In this document: positions 1 through 10,523 of the stretch, piece by piece | How the letters are laid out: each line of letters starts with the position of its first letter | How positions within the stretch are numbered: position 1 is the stretch's first letter | Origin: Limnanthes douglasii subsp. nivea | Taxonomy: Eukaryota; Streptophyta; Magnoliopsida; Brassicales; Limnanthaceae | NCBI GenBank assembly: GCA_036936605.1 | Contig: JAUPFV010000001.1 | Coordinates: forward strand, 348,389,081 to 348,453,080 | Length of the DNA stretch: 64,000 bases | Direction: 5' to 3' | The notes under the pieces: generated by a model | The model's input: the letters and a program-made list of their open reading frames with translations, nothing else | Told to the model about the DNA's origin: nothing | Databases searched by the model: none | Program-made: the position numbers and the translations under genes

Positions 1-51
1 GGGGGCGCACTCTTTCCTACCTCGGTGGCGCGAGGAGGTTTTAATAAGGCA
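1..51 (+). mobile_element. Post-pol tail of a Ty3/gypsy Tat element, cut by the window edge
   Basis: The first 51 bases match the segment lying just downstream of pol in the Tat elements at 13862-13902 (+) and 38104-38144 (-). All start with ACTCTTTCC, have 19 variable bases, then GGTT(T/C)TAA. The 19-base part folds here as stem CCTCG (20-24) / CGAGG (31-35) around a 6-base loop. The rest of the element would lie left of the window. The match ends about base 51, where a minus-strand copia relic begins, so this is a truncated remnant. Confidence 0.6.
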
Positions 52-59
52 TCCATGGC

Positions 60-1346
60 AACCGATCTTTTTAATCTACTCATTTTGCCTTCAAAAATTC
101 GAAAGACATTGTCAAAGGAAAGTCCATCAGATAACTAGATATACACAATTGGCTAACCAAAACAAGATTCAAAGCAATGGTGGGAACGTAGTAAACATCA
201 GATAACGATATATGAGGGGTATAAATAAAGCCAATACCCTCTACTGACATTGTGTAGCACTAGCAGACAAAACATATATGGGTGAAACATGAGACTATGA
301 AACAAAGTTTAACGTATGGGGTGACATATGATGAGACGCACCCAAATCCAAAATCCACAAAGATGAATCAATACATGAAGTGGAAGACAAGGACATGCCT
401 GAATGATATGCGGATGTAGACATAACATAGGTCTTCTCATTCAGTTTGGTACTAGTAAACTGTAGAAAATTATATTTGTGTATCATATTCGCAATATGAT
501 CCATAATATTTAATCGAACAAAATTAAACAATCAAGAGATACCAAATCCAAATTGAAATAGCAAATCAAAATCTTAATCAAACCCCAAATCCAAAATCAT
601 AATCAAACCAATTCCAAATTCAAAATCTCAGTCAAAATCACAATCGAAATCCAAATAAAAGACCAAAATCAAATCAAAGACTCAATCAAATCCAAATCGG
701 AAACAAGTCAAATCGAAGTCCAAACTCAAATTGAAACTCAAATCGAATCCAAATCAAAATAAAATCCAAATATAAATTGAAATCCAAACTCAAATCAAAA
801 TAAAATCAAACTATTAATTTGTGTGTAAAATCAAACGTCTTTTACCAACAAAAAGTATTGCATTATTCCAGTAGTGATTTCTCCTAAACTGTACCACCAA
901 ATCACAATTTAACATGTTAGATTGAATCCATAGATGTTCCGAACATGTAGTCCGAAATACAGCAAAAATCGGCATTGTTTGCCTTCTGAACTGACCGTTT
1001 GATTCCGACTCTACACAATAGATAAAAAAACGAAAATTGTATCTCTTCTGACAAAAAGATCCAAACAAATCCAGTACCAATACAAAATCCAATACCAATA
1101 CACAATCCAAAATTTCCAAACACATTCAATACCAATACGCAATCCAAATTAACAAAGGTATATCCAAAATTTCCAAACAGTTTTAATACCAATACCAATA
1201 CACAATCCAAATTAACAAAAGCAGATCCAAAATTTCCAAACAACAAATCGAAATAGAATACCTAACAACAAATCGATCCAAGAAACAGGGGGGTCGTTAC
1301 GCTTCTCCGATCAGATTACTCCAGCGATTGAACTTGGCTCTGATCA
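60..1346 (-). mobile_element. Ty1/copia relic, 5' half (primer site, gag leader, protease)
   Basis: Read on the minus strand, 295-531 encodes the copia protease start WILDLGASHHMSP, with the catalytic Asp and the His-His-Met that follows it. Bases about 110-290 continue, with frame breaks, as the region after protease (a VYYVP...NL.SQLC-like stretch), which leads into GAG-pre-integrase. Bases 1331-1346 read TGATCAGAGCCAAGTT, a degraded initiator-Met-tRNA primer site directly next to a TGTTAAAT LTR boundary. Gag between primer site and protease is not recognisable; that interval is mostly degenerate repeats. Integrase, RT and RNase H are absent. Many stops and frameshifts make it non-functional. 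Confidence 0.7.
541..1260. repeat. Degenerate short-unit A-rich repeats inside the copia relic
   Basis: 541-830 is built from many variants of CAAATC / AAATCAAA-like 5-6 base units. 1075-1250 repeats longer variants of CCAATACCAATACACAATCC and CAAAATTTCCAAAC. Two overlapping open frames at 814-1246 (-) arise from this periodicity (Val-Leu-Asp-Cys-rich translations) and are not genes. Confidence 0.75.
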
Positions 1347-1540
1347 TGTTAAATATAGAACAGACAAAGAAAACAATTTAAAAGTGGCTATAATTTTATT
1401 ATTTAGAAAGCTTAAGAATTACACAGAATATATGCTCATATTTATGGATAAAATAAATAGCTAATAGACCTGAGTGTTACATCTCTAATACATGTTTTGA
1501 TTATACCCAACAACCAATTCAAAAGTAAACATGAATAAAA
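1347..1540 (-). repeat. Possible 5' LTR of the minus-strand copia relic
   Basis: On the plus strand the segment begins TGTTAAATATAG immediately beside the primer-site relic, as an LTR edge should. The other edge is set only by a CA near 1530-1540, and there is no second LTR in the window to compare, so extent and identity are inferred from position. Confidence 0.35.
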
Positions 1541-2577
1541 TCAAAAATAGATAAGGGACGATTAGTTCTCTAGCTTTATAAATGAATAAAAATATTTTAT
1601 TTTGTTTGAATAAAATAAAATAATAAATTATTACTTTTTAAGATTTTTGTTCACGGTAATATTAATTTTGAGGAATAAAAGAAAATTAACAAAATAAATG
1701 GTTAAAATGTTTTAACATTTGAGGGTTGTTAGTATTTTTTATAGTTTGACCTACTTATAATTTGTTCCTGATTATTTATAATGAGGACTCGTTAAACAAA
1801 TAGTCCACTTTTAAACCAAAATTAGGAGTACAAAATTTGTTGAAGTATATTTGTACAAGAGAAAAGTAATGGTAAATATCTATTCAACTACCTAATTATC
1901 CAGTAGTACCCGTTTTTGGGATAGTGTCAATTGATACTTCAATTTGAATTTTGGAAAAAAATACCCCCGACTATCTATAACCATATTTCTCTTCCCTCCA
2001 CAGAACCCTTCAACCCGAAATTCAGTCCGTCCTCATCCGATTTCGACCGGTGACTGGTGACCGTCTTCTACTCCCGATTTCGACCGTTGTTTCTATGCTG
2101 GTCGAAGTTGTTTATCTCGAGCGAAATCAAGTATTTAGGATCGGCAGTAGGCATTTTGGTTTATGGGTTTATCGTTAAACACAATAGTTTGTTATGTTGC
2201 ATGTACTATTAATTGTTTTGTGCGTGTTATGATGTATATTAGATGAGTTTTGGGTGGTTGTTTGTTGGTTATGGTGCTATTTCCATATTTCCCAGAGCCC
2301 TGCAACGTGCATCTAAAAAGTAGAACAATTTGCATCTGGGTGCATGTGTGTTGTAGTACAATTCACATTTGTGTACAAGTTGCGTCTGGATACAAGTTGT
2401 TTACATACAATTCACATGGAGTCCTGAGAGTTGTGTCTGGATAAAAGTTGGTTACATGGTTGTTCATGAAAGATGAGGATAGTTAGGATATTAAAATAAT
2501 GTTAGGTATTATGTATTAATTAGATAATTGAGATTGCTATTAAGATATAATAGCTCAAATTTGGATCCTAAATGACA
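1541..2577. other. Intergenic, no gene recognised
   Basis: AT-rich sequence with no protein similarity I can recognise in six frames. A small open frame at 2250-2444 has no family features. The part nearest the SSL gene may hold distal promoter elements, but none is identifiable by eye. Confidence 0.6.
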
Positions 2578-2818
2578 TAATTTCTTTTTAGACAATTACT
2601 CTTCTCGTACTTATTTGAGTATTTATTAATATTAAATAAAAATTAAGAACAATGCGTAATTTCCTTTTAGACAATCGCTTCTTTTGGTACTTAATGAGTA
2701 TTTATTAATATTAGATAAAAGTTAAGAACTATATGTAATTTCCTTTTAGACAATTGCTCTTTTAGTACTTACTTAATGAGTATTTATTAATATTTAAATA
2801 AAAATTGAGAAATATTTC
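2578..2818. repeat. Three tandem 79-bp repeats upstream of the SSL gene
   Basis: Copies start at 2578, 2657 and 2736. Each has the shared core TTTTAGACAAT, then a TACTTA block, then GAGTATTTATTAATATT and a ...AAATAAAAATTRAGAA-like end. Copy 3 is a few bases longer (ACTTACTTAATGAG). The array ends about 260 bp before the SSL start codon, inside the probable promoter. Confidence 0.85.
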
Positions 2819-2987
2819 TATTTGAGAAGAAAAAATCACGATATACTACAGTAATAAATATATCACAGGTCAAAATATACGGAAAGTGACAGCAGAGTAC
2901 TTTGTGTTTCAAAGACACGTGAAAATTCAATTTCAAAAGAAGGTTCTAGTTCTATAGAGAAGGAAAGAAAGATACCTCTCGCGTTCA

Positions 2988-2994
2988 ATAAATA
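2988..2994 (+). promoter_or_regulatory. Possible TATA element of the SSL gene
   Basis: ATAAATA, within CAATAAATACAAC, lies about 90 bp before the ATG. It is followed by a purine-rich GA-repeat leader (3018-3078, several AGAGAGA units), a common look for a plant 5' UTR. It deviates from TATAAATA at the first base; the transcription start is not proven. Confidence 0.4.
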
Positions 2995-3079
2995 CAACAC
3001 AAACCTCGTTACTTTGTGTTCAGAGAGAAAACAGAGAGAAGACAAAGTTCGACAGAGGGACAAAGTTCTAGAGAGAGAA

Positions 3080-4589
3080 ATGCCAGGAAGCAAGCATCCT
3101 AGGTTAATATCAGCAGCAAAAATAGCAGTAGCAGTAGCTGTCCTTTCTTATGTCATCGGAAACATCTTGATCGCGCCTCCTACACTGAAAAACTCCAGTG
3201 ACGTCCTTAACAAAGCCAAAGCCATCAACCTCCCCGGCACCCATGGGCCAGAGAGTATCGACTTTGATCCTAATGGTGGTGGGCCCTACACCGGAGTTAT
3301 GGACGGACGTGTCCTCAAATGGGAAGGCGACTCCATCGGCTGGACTGAGTTCGCCGTCACCTCTGCAGATAGGTCTGTGTATACAAAACTACTTCAACTT
3401 TACTCTTTTCAATTTATTTTCCCGAAAATCTTCTTAACAAAATGTAAAAATTTATGGTTTTGAAGGGAGGATTGTGAAGCTGAGAAATGGTACCCGGCCA
3501 AGGAAGATAGATGCGGAAGGCCACTAGGAATCCATTTTGAGGAGAAAAGCGGAGATCTATACATTGCAGATTGTTATAGGGGCATTTTTAAAGTCGGTCC
3601 CAAAGGTGGTTTGGCTACACAAGTCGTATCCGAGGCAGAAGGACAACCTTTTCACTTCACCAATGATTTGGACATCGATGAAGACGAAGATGTTATCTAT
3701 TTTACTGATAGCAGCGACACCTACCACATAAGGTAGCAACTAACAACACTATGTATATTGTTTATTCCTCTGCTTAATTGTCCTATTTTGATAGGAAGAG
3801 CTTGGTTGTCTATGTCATCCTATACCCGGCTTTTTAGATCCAGGTTAGCCAGATGGGTAGAAATGTTGTTCAGAACAATTTATATTAGAAGTGAACTTAT
3901 AATAGGCTTGTAGGGAACAACGGAATCTCTCTTGACCTGAGTTTATGAGTCTTGAAAGAAATCGTTAGTTAAACAAAGTCATAAGACTAATACCATCGCT
4001 TTTCGTTTCAACTTGCAGGACGCTAATGCACCTGTTCCTAAACTCGGACAGGACAGGCAGGTTCATAAAATACGAAAAATCTACCAAAAAAGCCACAGTT
4101 TTGATGAAGGGTCTATTCTTCCCAAACGGAGTAGCATTAAGCAAAGACAAATCCTTCGTCGTTATTGCGGAAGCAGCTACCAGCATAGTTTATAGATATT
4201 GGCTCCGTGGTCCAAAAGCAGGAACCCATGACATTTTCGCGAAACTTCCTGGATTTCTAGACAACATTCGAAGGAACGACAAAGGTGAATTCTGGGTGGC
4301 TGTGAATTGCAAAAGAGGCATATTTCAAGGATATGCTGTGTCTCACCCTTGGGTCTTGAGGGTCATGTCTAAACTTCCAGTAAACTCTAGGTTTATCTAT
4401 AAATCCTTGAACGGATTCAAATCTCATGGAGTTGCAGTGAAGTTGAGCGAAGAAGGTGAGATTGTTCAGATTTTAGAAGACAGCAATGGGAAAATAATGC
4501 GAGGTATCAGCGAAATCCATGAGAAGAATGGAAAGCTGTGGATGGGGTCTATAACGGAACCTTATGTTGGAGTTTATGACCTCAACTAG
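3080..4589 (+). CDS. Strictosidine synthase-like protein (SSL; six-bladed beta-propeller), complete
   Basis: Three exons, 3080-3372, 3466-3732 and 4019-4589, join in frame with GT-AG introns of 93 and 286 bp to give 376 residues, the usual SSL length. Residues about 11-30 form a hydrophobic signal/anchor segment, consistent with secretory-pathway or vacuolar location. The middle has the family blocks GPESIDFDPNGGGPYTGVMDGR, RPLGIHF, LYIADCYRG, FTNDLDI and FTDSSDTY. The C-terminal exon has FPNGVALS, PGFLDNIRRNDKGEFWVA and the blade near the end (LWMGS). The start is the first ATG after a GA-rich leader. Members related to alkaloid-forming strictosidine synthase mostly lack Pictet-Spengler activity. 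By memory-based alignment the position of the catalytic Glu of Rauvolfia enzyme holds a non-acidic residue, so another, unknown hydrolase- or defence-related role is more likely. No frameshift or stop is present. The gene sits alone between transposon relics. Confidence 0.92.
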
Positions 4590-5595
4590 ATGACGTTTTA
4601 CACTTTTGTTGCTGTTCTGGATTCTGTTTGATGCCCGCATAGGTTGTGTTGTTTGTGTAAACTTGTGATGTTTAGTAGAGTGGTAGAGTTGCATGGTCAT
4701 GTAATATCAATTACTGTGACCTTGTTAGTTTGTTTCTTTTGAATGAACTTTTGAATTTCTATATTGAGAATATCTTGCCAGATCTATGGTCATAATATCT
4801 GAAGTGAAAAACATATTCGGGAGCTCTAGAGAAAGATGAACATACTTGAATCCAAATTTCTTCTTTCTTACAAAGTATACAAAGTAATGTTTATAAAAAC
4901 TTCTCCAAGTTGTCAAAATACTTGGAGATATTTGATTCGGAATCTGGATATTTTTACTATAGCAGAGAAATGCAGATGAGAAGGCTGATAGAAACAGTTT
5001 GAAATGTATCAAATTTAGTCTGCGGAATATATCATACAATACAAAAATTTGCCAATTATAGATACGGGTGATTAGAAAAGCTATGCAAGTTTGATGAAGG
5101 CGAAAACCAACATCGTTCATCAAAATAGACCTAAAGAGTGTTTTGATTATTTAAATTTTCTTTAGTGATTGCTATGTAGCTTGGAGTTGTCAGGGTGTAA
5201 AACATTGTTACAATTTCAGTTCACTCAGAAACCTCAAAAATGTACTTTGTGATAAATTAGAACTTTGTGATTAGATTTCAGTAAAAGTTCATGGGTTCCC
5301 TAGAGACATCTGTATCCGAATTGAATATATATGCTCGATTACTACTTTATTGATTCAATCCTGCCAATAATGTACAGCGGGGGTATTTTGGGCTCTTGAG
5401 TAACGAAATTCCAATTTTGTTTTGTGTAACTACAACCTACGGTCAAATGATTGAGGGTTGGTTCCACAGTGGCTAGTACGGTAGACCCAGACAATAAACA
5501 TGTAAGTTTGCTTTGGACGACGAGAGTGGTGATAAATGGGTATTTTGGGATATTATATGTATTCTATATTAGCGTGGACTAGACCACCGGAACGG
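4590..5595. other. 3' UTR of SSL gene and intergenic DNA
   Basis: The first 150-200 bases after the stop are GT-rich and probably hold the SSL 3' UTR and poly(A) site. The remainder has no recognisable coding similarity. The 132-codon open frame at 4725-5123 (-) shows no family motif and is probably chance. Confidence 0.55.
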
Positions 5596-5676
5596 AGGTA
5601 GGGCGAATGGCGGAGTATGTGTTACTGAGGTAGGGCGAATGGCGGAGTATGGCGAATGGCGGAGTATGTGTTACTG
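5596..5676. repeat. Short tandem duplication, 32-bp unit
   Basis: The unit AGGTAGGGCGAATGGCGGAG + TATGTGTTACTG occurs at 5596-5627. It is followed by a partial copy (5628-5650) and another 3' partial copy (5651-5676), so the GGCGAATGGCGGAGTAT core is present three times. The unit is more GC-rich than its surroundings. Confidence 0.85.
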
Positions 5677-6087
5677 ATGGTGAAGCTGTTTTTGGTGCGA
5701 TTGGTGCCAGGCGAACTCATCTTCACCATTTGATTGTGAGGAAATTGCATTTCTTATTGATAAGTGTTGGATGTGAATTTTGCATCCATGGTGAATGGAA
5801 GATTGCTAACTCCAATCTCCATTGCTGATAATTTCTCTCGTTTAATCAAGTTTCATTCGATTTGATAACACTTTTAGTACGTGATTTTTTTTCGTGTTTT
5901 TATTTTGTTGTTTCATTTATATTTTGTTTTGTTCGATTGTTTGGGATTGTTGGTGCTCTATATTTTACTTGTTCGATTGATTGGTTTTTTTCAGAATGGT
6001 TGATGGTTTGCTTGTTAGGTTCAATTCGATTAGTTTTTGTAGACATCTATTGCTAATATGACAAGAAAATATGTCTCTCTATAATCT
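5677..6087. other. Unassigned sequence before the copia nest
   Basis: T-rich after 5860 and without a recognisable gene. It may be leader/LTR of the copia element whose gag fragment follows at 6088, but there is no second copy in the window to test this. Confidence 0.4.
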
Positions 6088-6218
6088 ATTAGCATCCAAC
6101 TTAATGGAAAAAACTTTGTCGATCAGAGGTATGTCATGAAGAACTTTCTTTGTGGCAAACATATGTGGGATGTTAGGTGTAGGCTAGAAGTAACCCGTCA
6201 ACAAAGCGACTTGTCAAT
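6088..6218 (+). pseudogene. Copia gag N-terminal fragment, insertion target of the nested copia
   Basis: One open frame from 6088 to 6218 encodes a typical copia Gag start: LNGKNFVDQRYVMKNFLCGK followed by HMWDV, resembling the (L)NG.NY..W...M...L.GK..W pattern of the UBN2/gag family. The frame is cut exactly at the 5' LTR of the copia at 6219, and the last five bases TCAAT are the target duplication. No clear continuation is visible right of 21251, where simple repeats begin. Confidence 0.65.
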
Positions 6219-6409
6219 TGTTAATGGAAATAATAATGTACATTGACTAAATAATTTATTATAGTCAATATTCAAACGTAATCTATTATAAATATTATTA
6301 GATTAGATTTTATTATAGTAGACTAGTATAATAAAAAGATATTTTCAGAGCCTATGCTTTAACTTGTACTGAAATTCCAAGTTATAATTAATCTTTTCTA
6401 GTTTTTACA
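6219..6409 (+). repeat. 5' LTR of the nested copia
   Basis: Begins TGTTAATGGAAATAATAATG and ends CTAGTTTTTACA. It matches 21049-21246 almost throughout, lacking a 7-bp TA-rich insertion present there. Confidence 0.93.
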
Positions 6410-6422
6410 TGGTATGAGAGCC
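6410..6422 (+). other. Primer-binding site, initiator Met tRNA type
   Basis: TGGTATGAGAGCC directly abuts the 5' LTR. It differs at one base (G for C) from the usual copia primer site TGGTATCAGAGCC. Confidence 0.85.
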
Positions 6423-6463
6423 ATTAGGGTTTCTATAAAAAAAATCTAGATAAAAAAATCTAG

Positions 6464-6955
6464 ATGGAGGTTCGTGGTGGATATAACGATTATGGCAGTC
6501 ATGGTAGATCAAACTATCGTGGTAATCGTGGTGGGTATAGTAGATATAACGATTATGGTAGTCGTGGTGAATCAAACTATCGTGGTGGGTACAGTAATCA
6601 CAGTAGTCGTGGTGGATACAATAGTCAAGATGGATGCTATAGACATAACAGTTCCGGTAACCATGGTGGTGATCTAAACAATGTTGAATGTTTTTACTGT
6701 CATGAACGTGGTCATACAAAGTGGAATTGTCCTCAACTACCTCAACACTTTGCTAATATGGCAACGAACGAGGAACCTCATGTGCTTTCCGCCGAGGAAT
6801 ATGCTCAATTTTCCAAGTACCAAGAGTCTCTAAAGTCACAAGATCTTAAAAACCCTGCAGCTTGTGTGTCATGTGCAGCTCAGGTAACTCAAATACATGT
6901 CTTATTTCTTGTTCCTCTGATTGGGTCATTGATTCTGCTACCACAGAACATATGA
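6464..6955 (+). pseudogene. Copia Gag, C-terminal part with RGG/Tyr-rich region and CCHC knuckle
   Basis: The frame opens only about 40 bp after the primer site with MEVRGGYNDYGSHGR and a run of RGG/GYN repeats (residues 3-60). These are followed by a zinc knuckle CFYCHERGHTKWNC near residue 77 and a short tail (HVLSAEEYAQF). The N-terminal UBN2-type Gag domain, normally about 200 residues, is absent, so this copy lost it by deletion or belongs to a non-autonomous form. A frame change near 6890 leads into protease. Confidence 0.8.
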
Positions 6956-7677
6956 CATGTAATAAACAAGTTTTTACTTCTCTTTCAAATACACATCATT
7001 CTAATGTCACATTGGCAGATGGATCATCATCTCGTGTTTTAGGTTCAGGGACTGTCAATCCCACCAAAAATATCTCTTTGACATCTGTTTTACATCTCCC
7101 TCAGTTTTCATTCAACCTTACTTCTATTAGCCAACTCACTAAAACACTAAATTGTTTTGTTACCTTTTATTCCAATCATTGTTTGTTTCAGGATCTTACG
7201 ACGAATAAAATAATTGGTAGATGGAATGAGAGTGGAGGTCTCTACTATCTTGATAAAGACTATCATAAATCTACTGCATGTTCTAGTATTACATCTCCAT
7301 TTGAAGCACATTATCGTATGGGTCATCCATCTTTAATCTCTTTAGAACAATTTTATCCTAAATTTCGGCATTTGACATCATTAGAGTGTGAGTCATGTAG
7401 ATTTGCTAAACATCATCGTCTTCTATCATATCCTCATATTAATAAACGGGTTGCGTTTCCTTTTGAAATCGTTCATTCAGATGTTTGGGGTCCTTGTCCC
7501 ATTGTTTCTAAAACTGGTTTTAAATATTTGTTAGTTTTGTTGATGATTATTCCCGTGTTACATGGCTATATTTAATGAAAAATCATTCTGAGTTATTTTT
7601 CAATATTTTGCACGTTTACTGCAGAAATAAATACCCAATTTAATTGTCATATTCGTATTTTAAGAAGTGATAATGGT
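6862..7677 (+). pseudogene. Copia protease, GAG-pre-integrase and integrase start
   Basis: In the frame starting near 6862 the protease motif reads WVIDSATTEHMT. The Asp is present, but the Ser-Gly-Ala of active copia proteases is replaced by Ser-Ala-Thr. A GAG-pre-integrase block follows (LHLPQFSFNLTSISQL, GGLYYLD), then the integrase zinc-binding region (HYRMGHPS...CESCRFAKH) and the first catalytic Asp region (VHSDVWGP). The frame breaks near 7540; sequence recognisable as the next integrase block continues in other frames to 7677, where the Tat element interrupts the SDNG motif. Confidence 0.85.
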
Positions 7678-7961
7678 TGATAAGGAAAGATATTCCTTAG
7701 GGACATAAGTGTAATTGATAGGGACTAAATTGATAATTTCTGTAAATATAGGATTAAATTAGGCTTTAGGAGAACCATGAGGGTTAAATCGTAAATATAT
7801 CAATATGTAACCATTTCTTTAACTAACTCACCCTGCCTATTTAAGGAGGCTAAAGAAGTTATTTTGACCTATGAAATATTCAGAAGCACTTTTCACTACT
7901 TAAAATTCTCCTTGAAGACTTTCTGTTCTTAACTCTCTCACTACAACTTTAATTCACACCA
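7678..7961 (+). repeat. 5' LTR of the Tat element
   Basis: Starts TGATAAGGAAAGATATTCC and ends AATTCACACCA. A possible TATA (CTATTTAAGG) lies near 7837-7846, so transcription would run to the right through gag-pol. Confidence 0.93.
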
Positions 7962-7963
7962 AA

Positions 7964-7983
7964 TTGGCGCTAGAAGGAGGGGG
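7964..7983 (+). other. Primer-binding site of the Tat element
   Basis: TTGGCGCTAGAAGGAGGGGG lies two bases after the LTR. The TGGCGC start is typical of gypsy primer sites; the tRNA is not assigned. Confidence 0.65.
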
Positions 7984-8088
7984 CGAGGATACCTTGATCA
8001 ACAGATCAGAAATCGACGTTTGAGTTTTCGTTTTTCAAAGTTTTTCGTTCGAATTTTCATATTTTGTTTGATTTTTCGCTGATTGAAG

Positions 8089-10523
8089 ATGAATCCAGAG
8101 GAAGGTGACAATCCATCCGTTCGCAAGGCTATGGAAACGCTGAAATCCGATCTGCAAGAGGCAGGTAAATCTATTCCAACTCAATCAATCCAATTTGATT
8201 TTGAAGGAAAAATGAATGAGATGATTAGGAAGGTGGCAGAGCTTGACGAATTGGTAAAAAAGAAGGGAAATAATGATGGTGCTAGGCTTAGGTCTAAGAT
8301 AGCAGGGGGCGATCAGAATGATCAGTCGGATCAGTCGATGGACGATGGCGATGATCACTATGAGCAGCGTAAAGCATGTTCTGAGCAAAAAAAGAATATA
8401 GCGGGATAAAGAGGAAAGAAAAGTTACAAAGGCGACTGTATGTAAACTCTAGTGATGAAGAGGACTTCGAAGATTCCGAGTCTGATGAAACACCGAGGTA
8501 CGAACGCTCTCGAGGCCGTTCAAGAGGAACAGAGCGTGAGCTCCGGCCAGCTAAGGTGTATAAGGAAGGAAGGAAAAAGAAAGAGAGGCGAGTATACTCA
8601 CCTCGGAAATATTCGCCTCGGAGGTGTTCGCCTCGGAAATATGAAGGTGAGTCCAGCTTATACGCAACTGTGGGGATGAGAAATGAGGACCAGTATGTTC
8701 AGGTGGTCGACTGGAGGGACTCACCATTGGTCAGGGAGATCAGATCTGTGCCGCTACCGAGGCGGTTTGATATTTCCAAAGTTGATAAGTTTGATGGGAC
8801 TCAAGATCCCGATGACCACATAGAACAATTTAAAAACTACATGACTAATTTCGAAGATGACGATAAATTGGTGTGTAGAGCTTTTTCTCAAACGTTTAAG
8901 GGAACTGCGCTGAAATGGTTCAATAAGATTCCTAAGGAGTCAATTGCAAATTTTAGAGGTTTTTACACCGCTTTCCGAAGACAGTTTGTGGGAAGCAAGG
9001 AAATGAGAGCCAATGGAGACACAATAATACAATGCAAGCAGGCTGTGGGAGAGAAGTTAAAGGATTATACCAAGAGGTTTGTGTCAACAAAGGCTGAATT
9101 GGATGACTGTGAAGAAAGTGTGGCTATGGCGGCGTTCAGGCAAGGGCTGTTGCCTGGGGATTTAGCTGATGAGACTACGAGGCGCAGGGCGTTAACATTT
9201 GGAGCTCTTATGGCTCAGGTTGAGGACCAGATTAAGGTCGAAGAATCGACGAGGGTTCGAGGAGGTGCTAGTACTGTTCAGAAGGGGAGTGGACAATCTA
9301 ACATATCGAACAACAATCCCTCACGTCCGAAGAACAATCAAAATGTTTCTAACCGAGGAACCTCGAACTCGTATCAAGGGGGATATAATCAGCATAATTC
9401 TAATAATCAGCAGCAGTTTAGGTCCAGGTCGAATGTGTGGGTAAGGCCAGATTACTATGCAGATTTAACTGAGAGTGTGGCTTCGATATATGAAAAAACA
9501 AGGGGAACAATCAATTTTAGAAAGCCACCAGCTATTAACAGGCCAAGAGAGGAGCGCAATAATAAATTCTGTAGGTATCATGAAGACATCGGCCATGATA
9601 CAAATAGCATTGCTCTGAAGAAGGAGATGCAAATTCTGATCGAAAATGGAAAGTTGTTGGAATATGTCAGGAAGAATGCCAAGGCTACAGCTCCTAAAGG
9701 TGGTAATCCTAATTCTAAGCAGGAAACTACGTTAATGATTTTAGATGTTGCAGGTGAGGGGGATGGTTTCGATGTAGCCTCGGAATATGTCGAACCAGAC
9801 CCCAGTCGACTTTTGTTAATGTCAATAGATGAGCCGATGCGTCAGGGACGTGTTCGAGATTTGTGTGCCTTTTTCGAATCACTAACAATATTTGGAGGGG
9901 ATTCGATGACCAACAACACTAATAATTCGAGGAAGAGGCATATAGTAAATTTAACACGACAAATTGAGGGAGGCGCATCGGCACACCTAAGCAACAGAAA
10001 GGATGTGCCCTTTATAATTTTCGACGGGGATGATTTGAGGGGGATTACTGGGCCACATGAAGATGCGGTGGTCATAGGAGCAGAAGTATGCGGGGTGGAG
10101 ATTCGACGAGTGCTGATTGATACAGGGAGCTCTGCTAATGTACTTTTCAAGTCAACGTATGAGAGATTGACTGCTCCGCCTCGAATAGAAAGATCAGAAA
10201 GGACTATCATAGGGTTTACTGGCGCAACAGCAAATGTGATAGGAGAGTTCGAGGGTGAAGTTTCTTTGGGAAAGGGGCCTTTCAAGAAGAAAGTACAAGT
10301 ACTTTTTGTGGTGGTAGATTGTCCATCAAGTTATAATGTTATTTTTGGGAGGTCGTGGTTGGCGAAGATGTATGCTGTAGTTTCCACATTTCATCAGTGT
10401 TTAAAGTATGTGATTGAGGACCGGGTCGGCGTAGTTCGAAGTGATCAAAAGGTAGCAAGAGAATGTTATGCTGCTGCATTTAGACTACGGGGCAAAAGTT
10501 CTGATGATCTGATGGAGAATTAG
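8089..10523 (+). CDS. Tat Gag-protease polyprotein, one frameshift
   Basis: Begins at ATG 8089 (MNPEEGDNPSVRK). The first frame stops at 8407-8409, but a one-base shift in the A7 run at 8387-8393 enters a frame open to 10523, so the native protein was about 810 residues. After an acidic/RS-rich N-terminal part comes the retrotransposon gag domain (DKFDGTQDPDDHIEQF, TALKWFNKIP, FVGSKEMRANGDT), then a Gln/Asn-rich linker and a knuckle-like motif CRYHEDIGHDTNS whose last Cys is replaced by Ser. The aspartic protease has DTGSSANVLF with DTGS at 10119-10130 and ends near VIFGRSWL. It ends in TAG, beyond which the frame continues into pol. The product would form virus-like particles and process the polyprotein. 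Confidence 0.9.
10521..10523 (+). promoter_or_regulatory. In-frame amber codon between protease and RT, possible readthrough site
   Basis: AAT TAG CAG TTT separates gag-protease from pol with no frame change. The following six bases CAGTTT match the TMV-type leaky context CARYYA at five of six positions. A different Tat element on the other strand has TAG CAG TCA at the same protein boundary (43059-43061). Retention in two elements favours recoding over random mutation. Confidence 0.6.

Noticed and set aside
814..1246. Two overlapping minus-strand open frames of 103-109 codons
   Set aside because: Translations are periodic (VLVLD, GNFG) and come from the degenerate AT-rich repeats.
2250..2444. 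64-codon open frame upstream of the SSL gene
   Set aside because: No motif, no homologue recognised, no sensible promoter or splice context.
4725..5123. 132-codon minus-strand open frame downstream of the SSL gene
   Set aside because: No recognisable domain; overlaps the probable 3' UTR region; composition is like the surrounding intergenic DNA.
6405..6719. His/Tyr-rich minus-strand open frame of 104 codons
   Set aside because: Antisense shadow of the RGG/GYN-rich copia Gag repeats.
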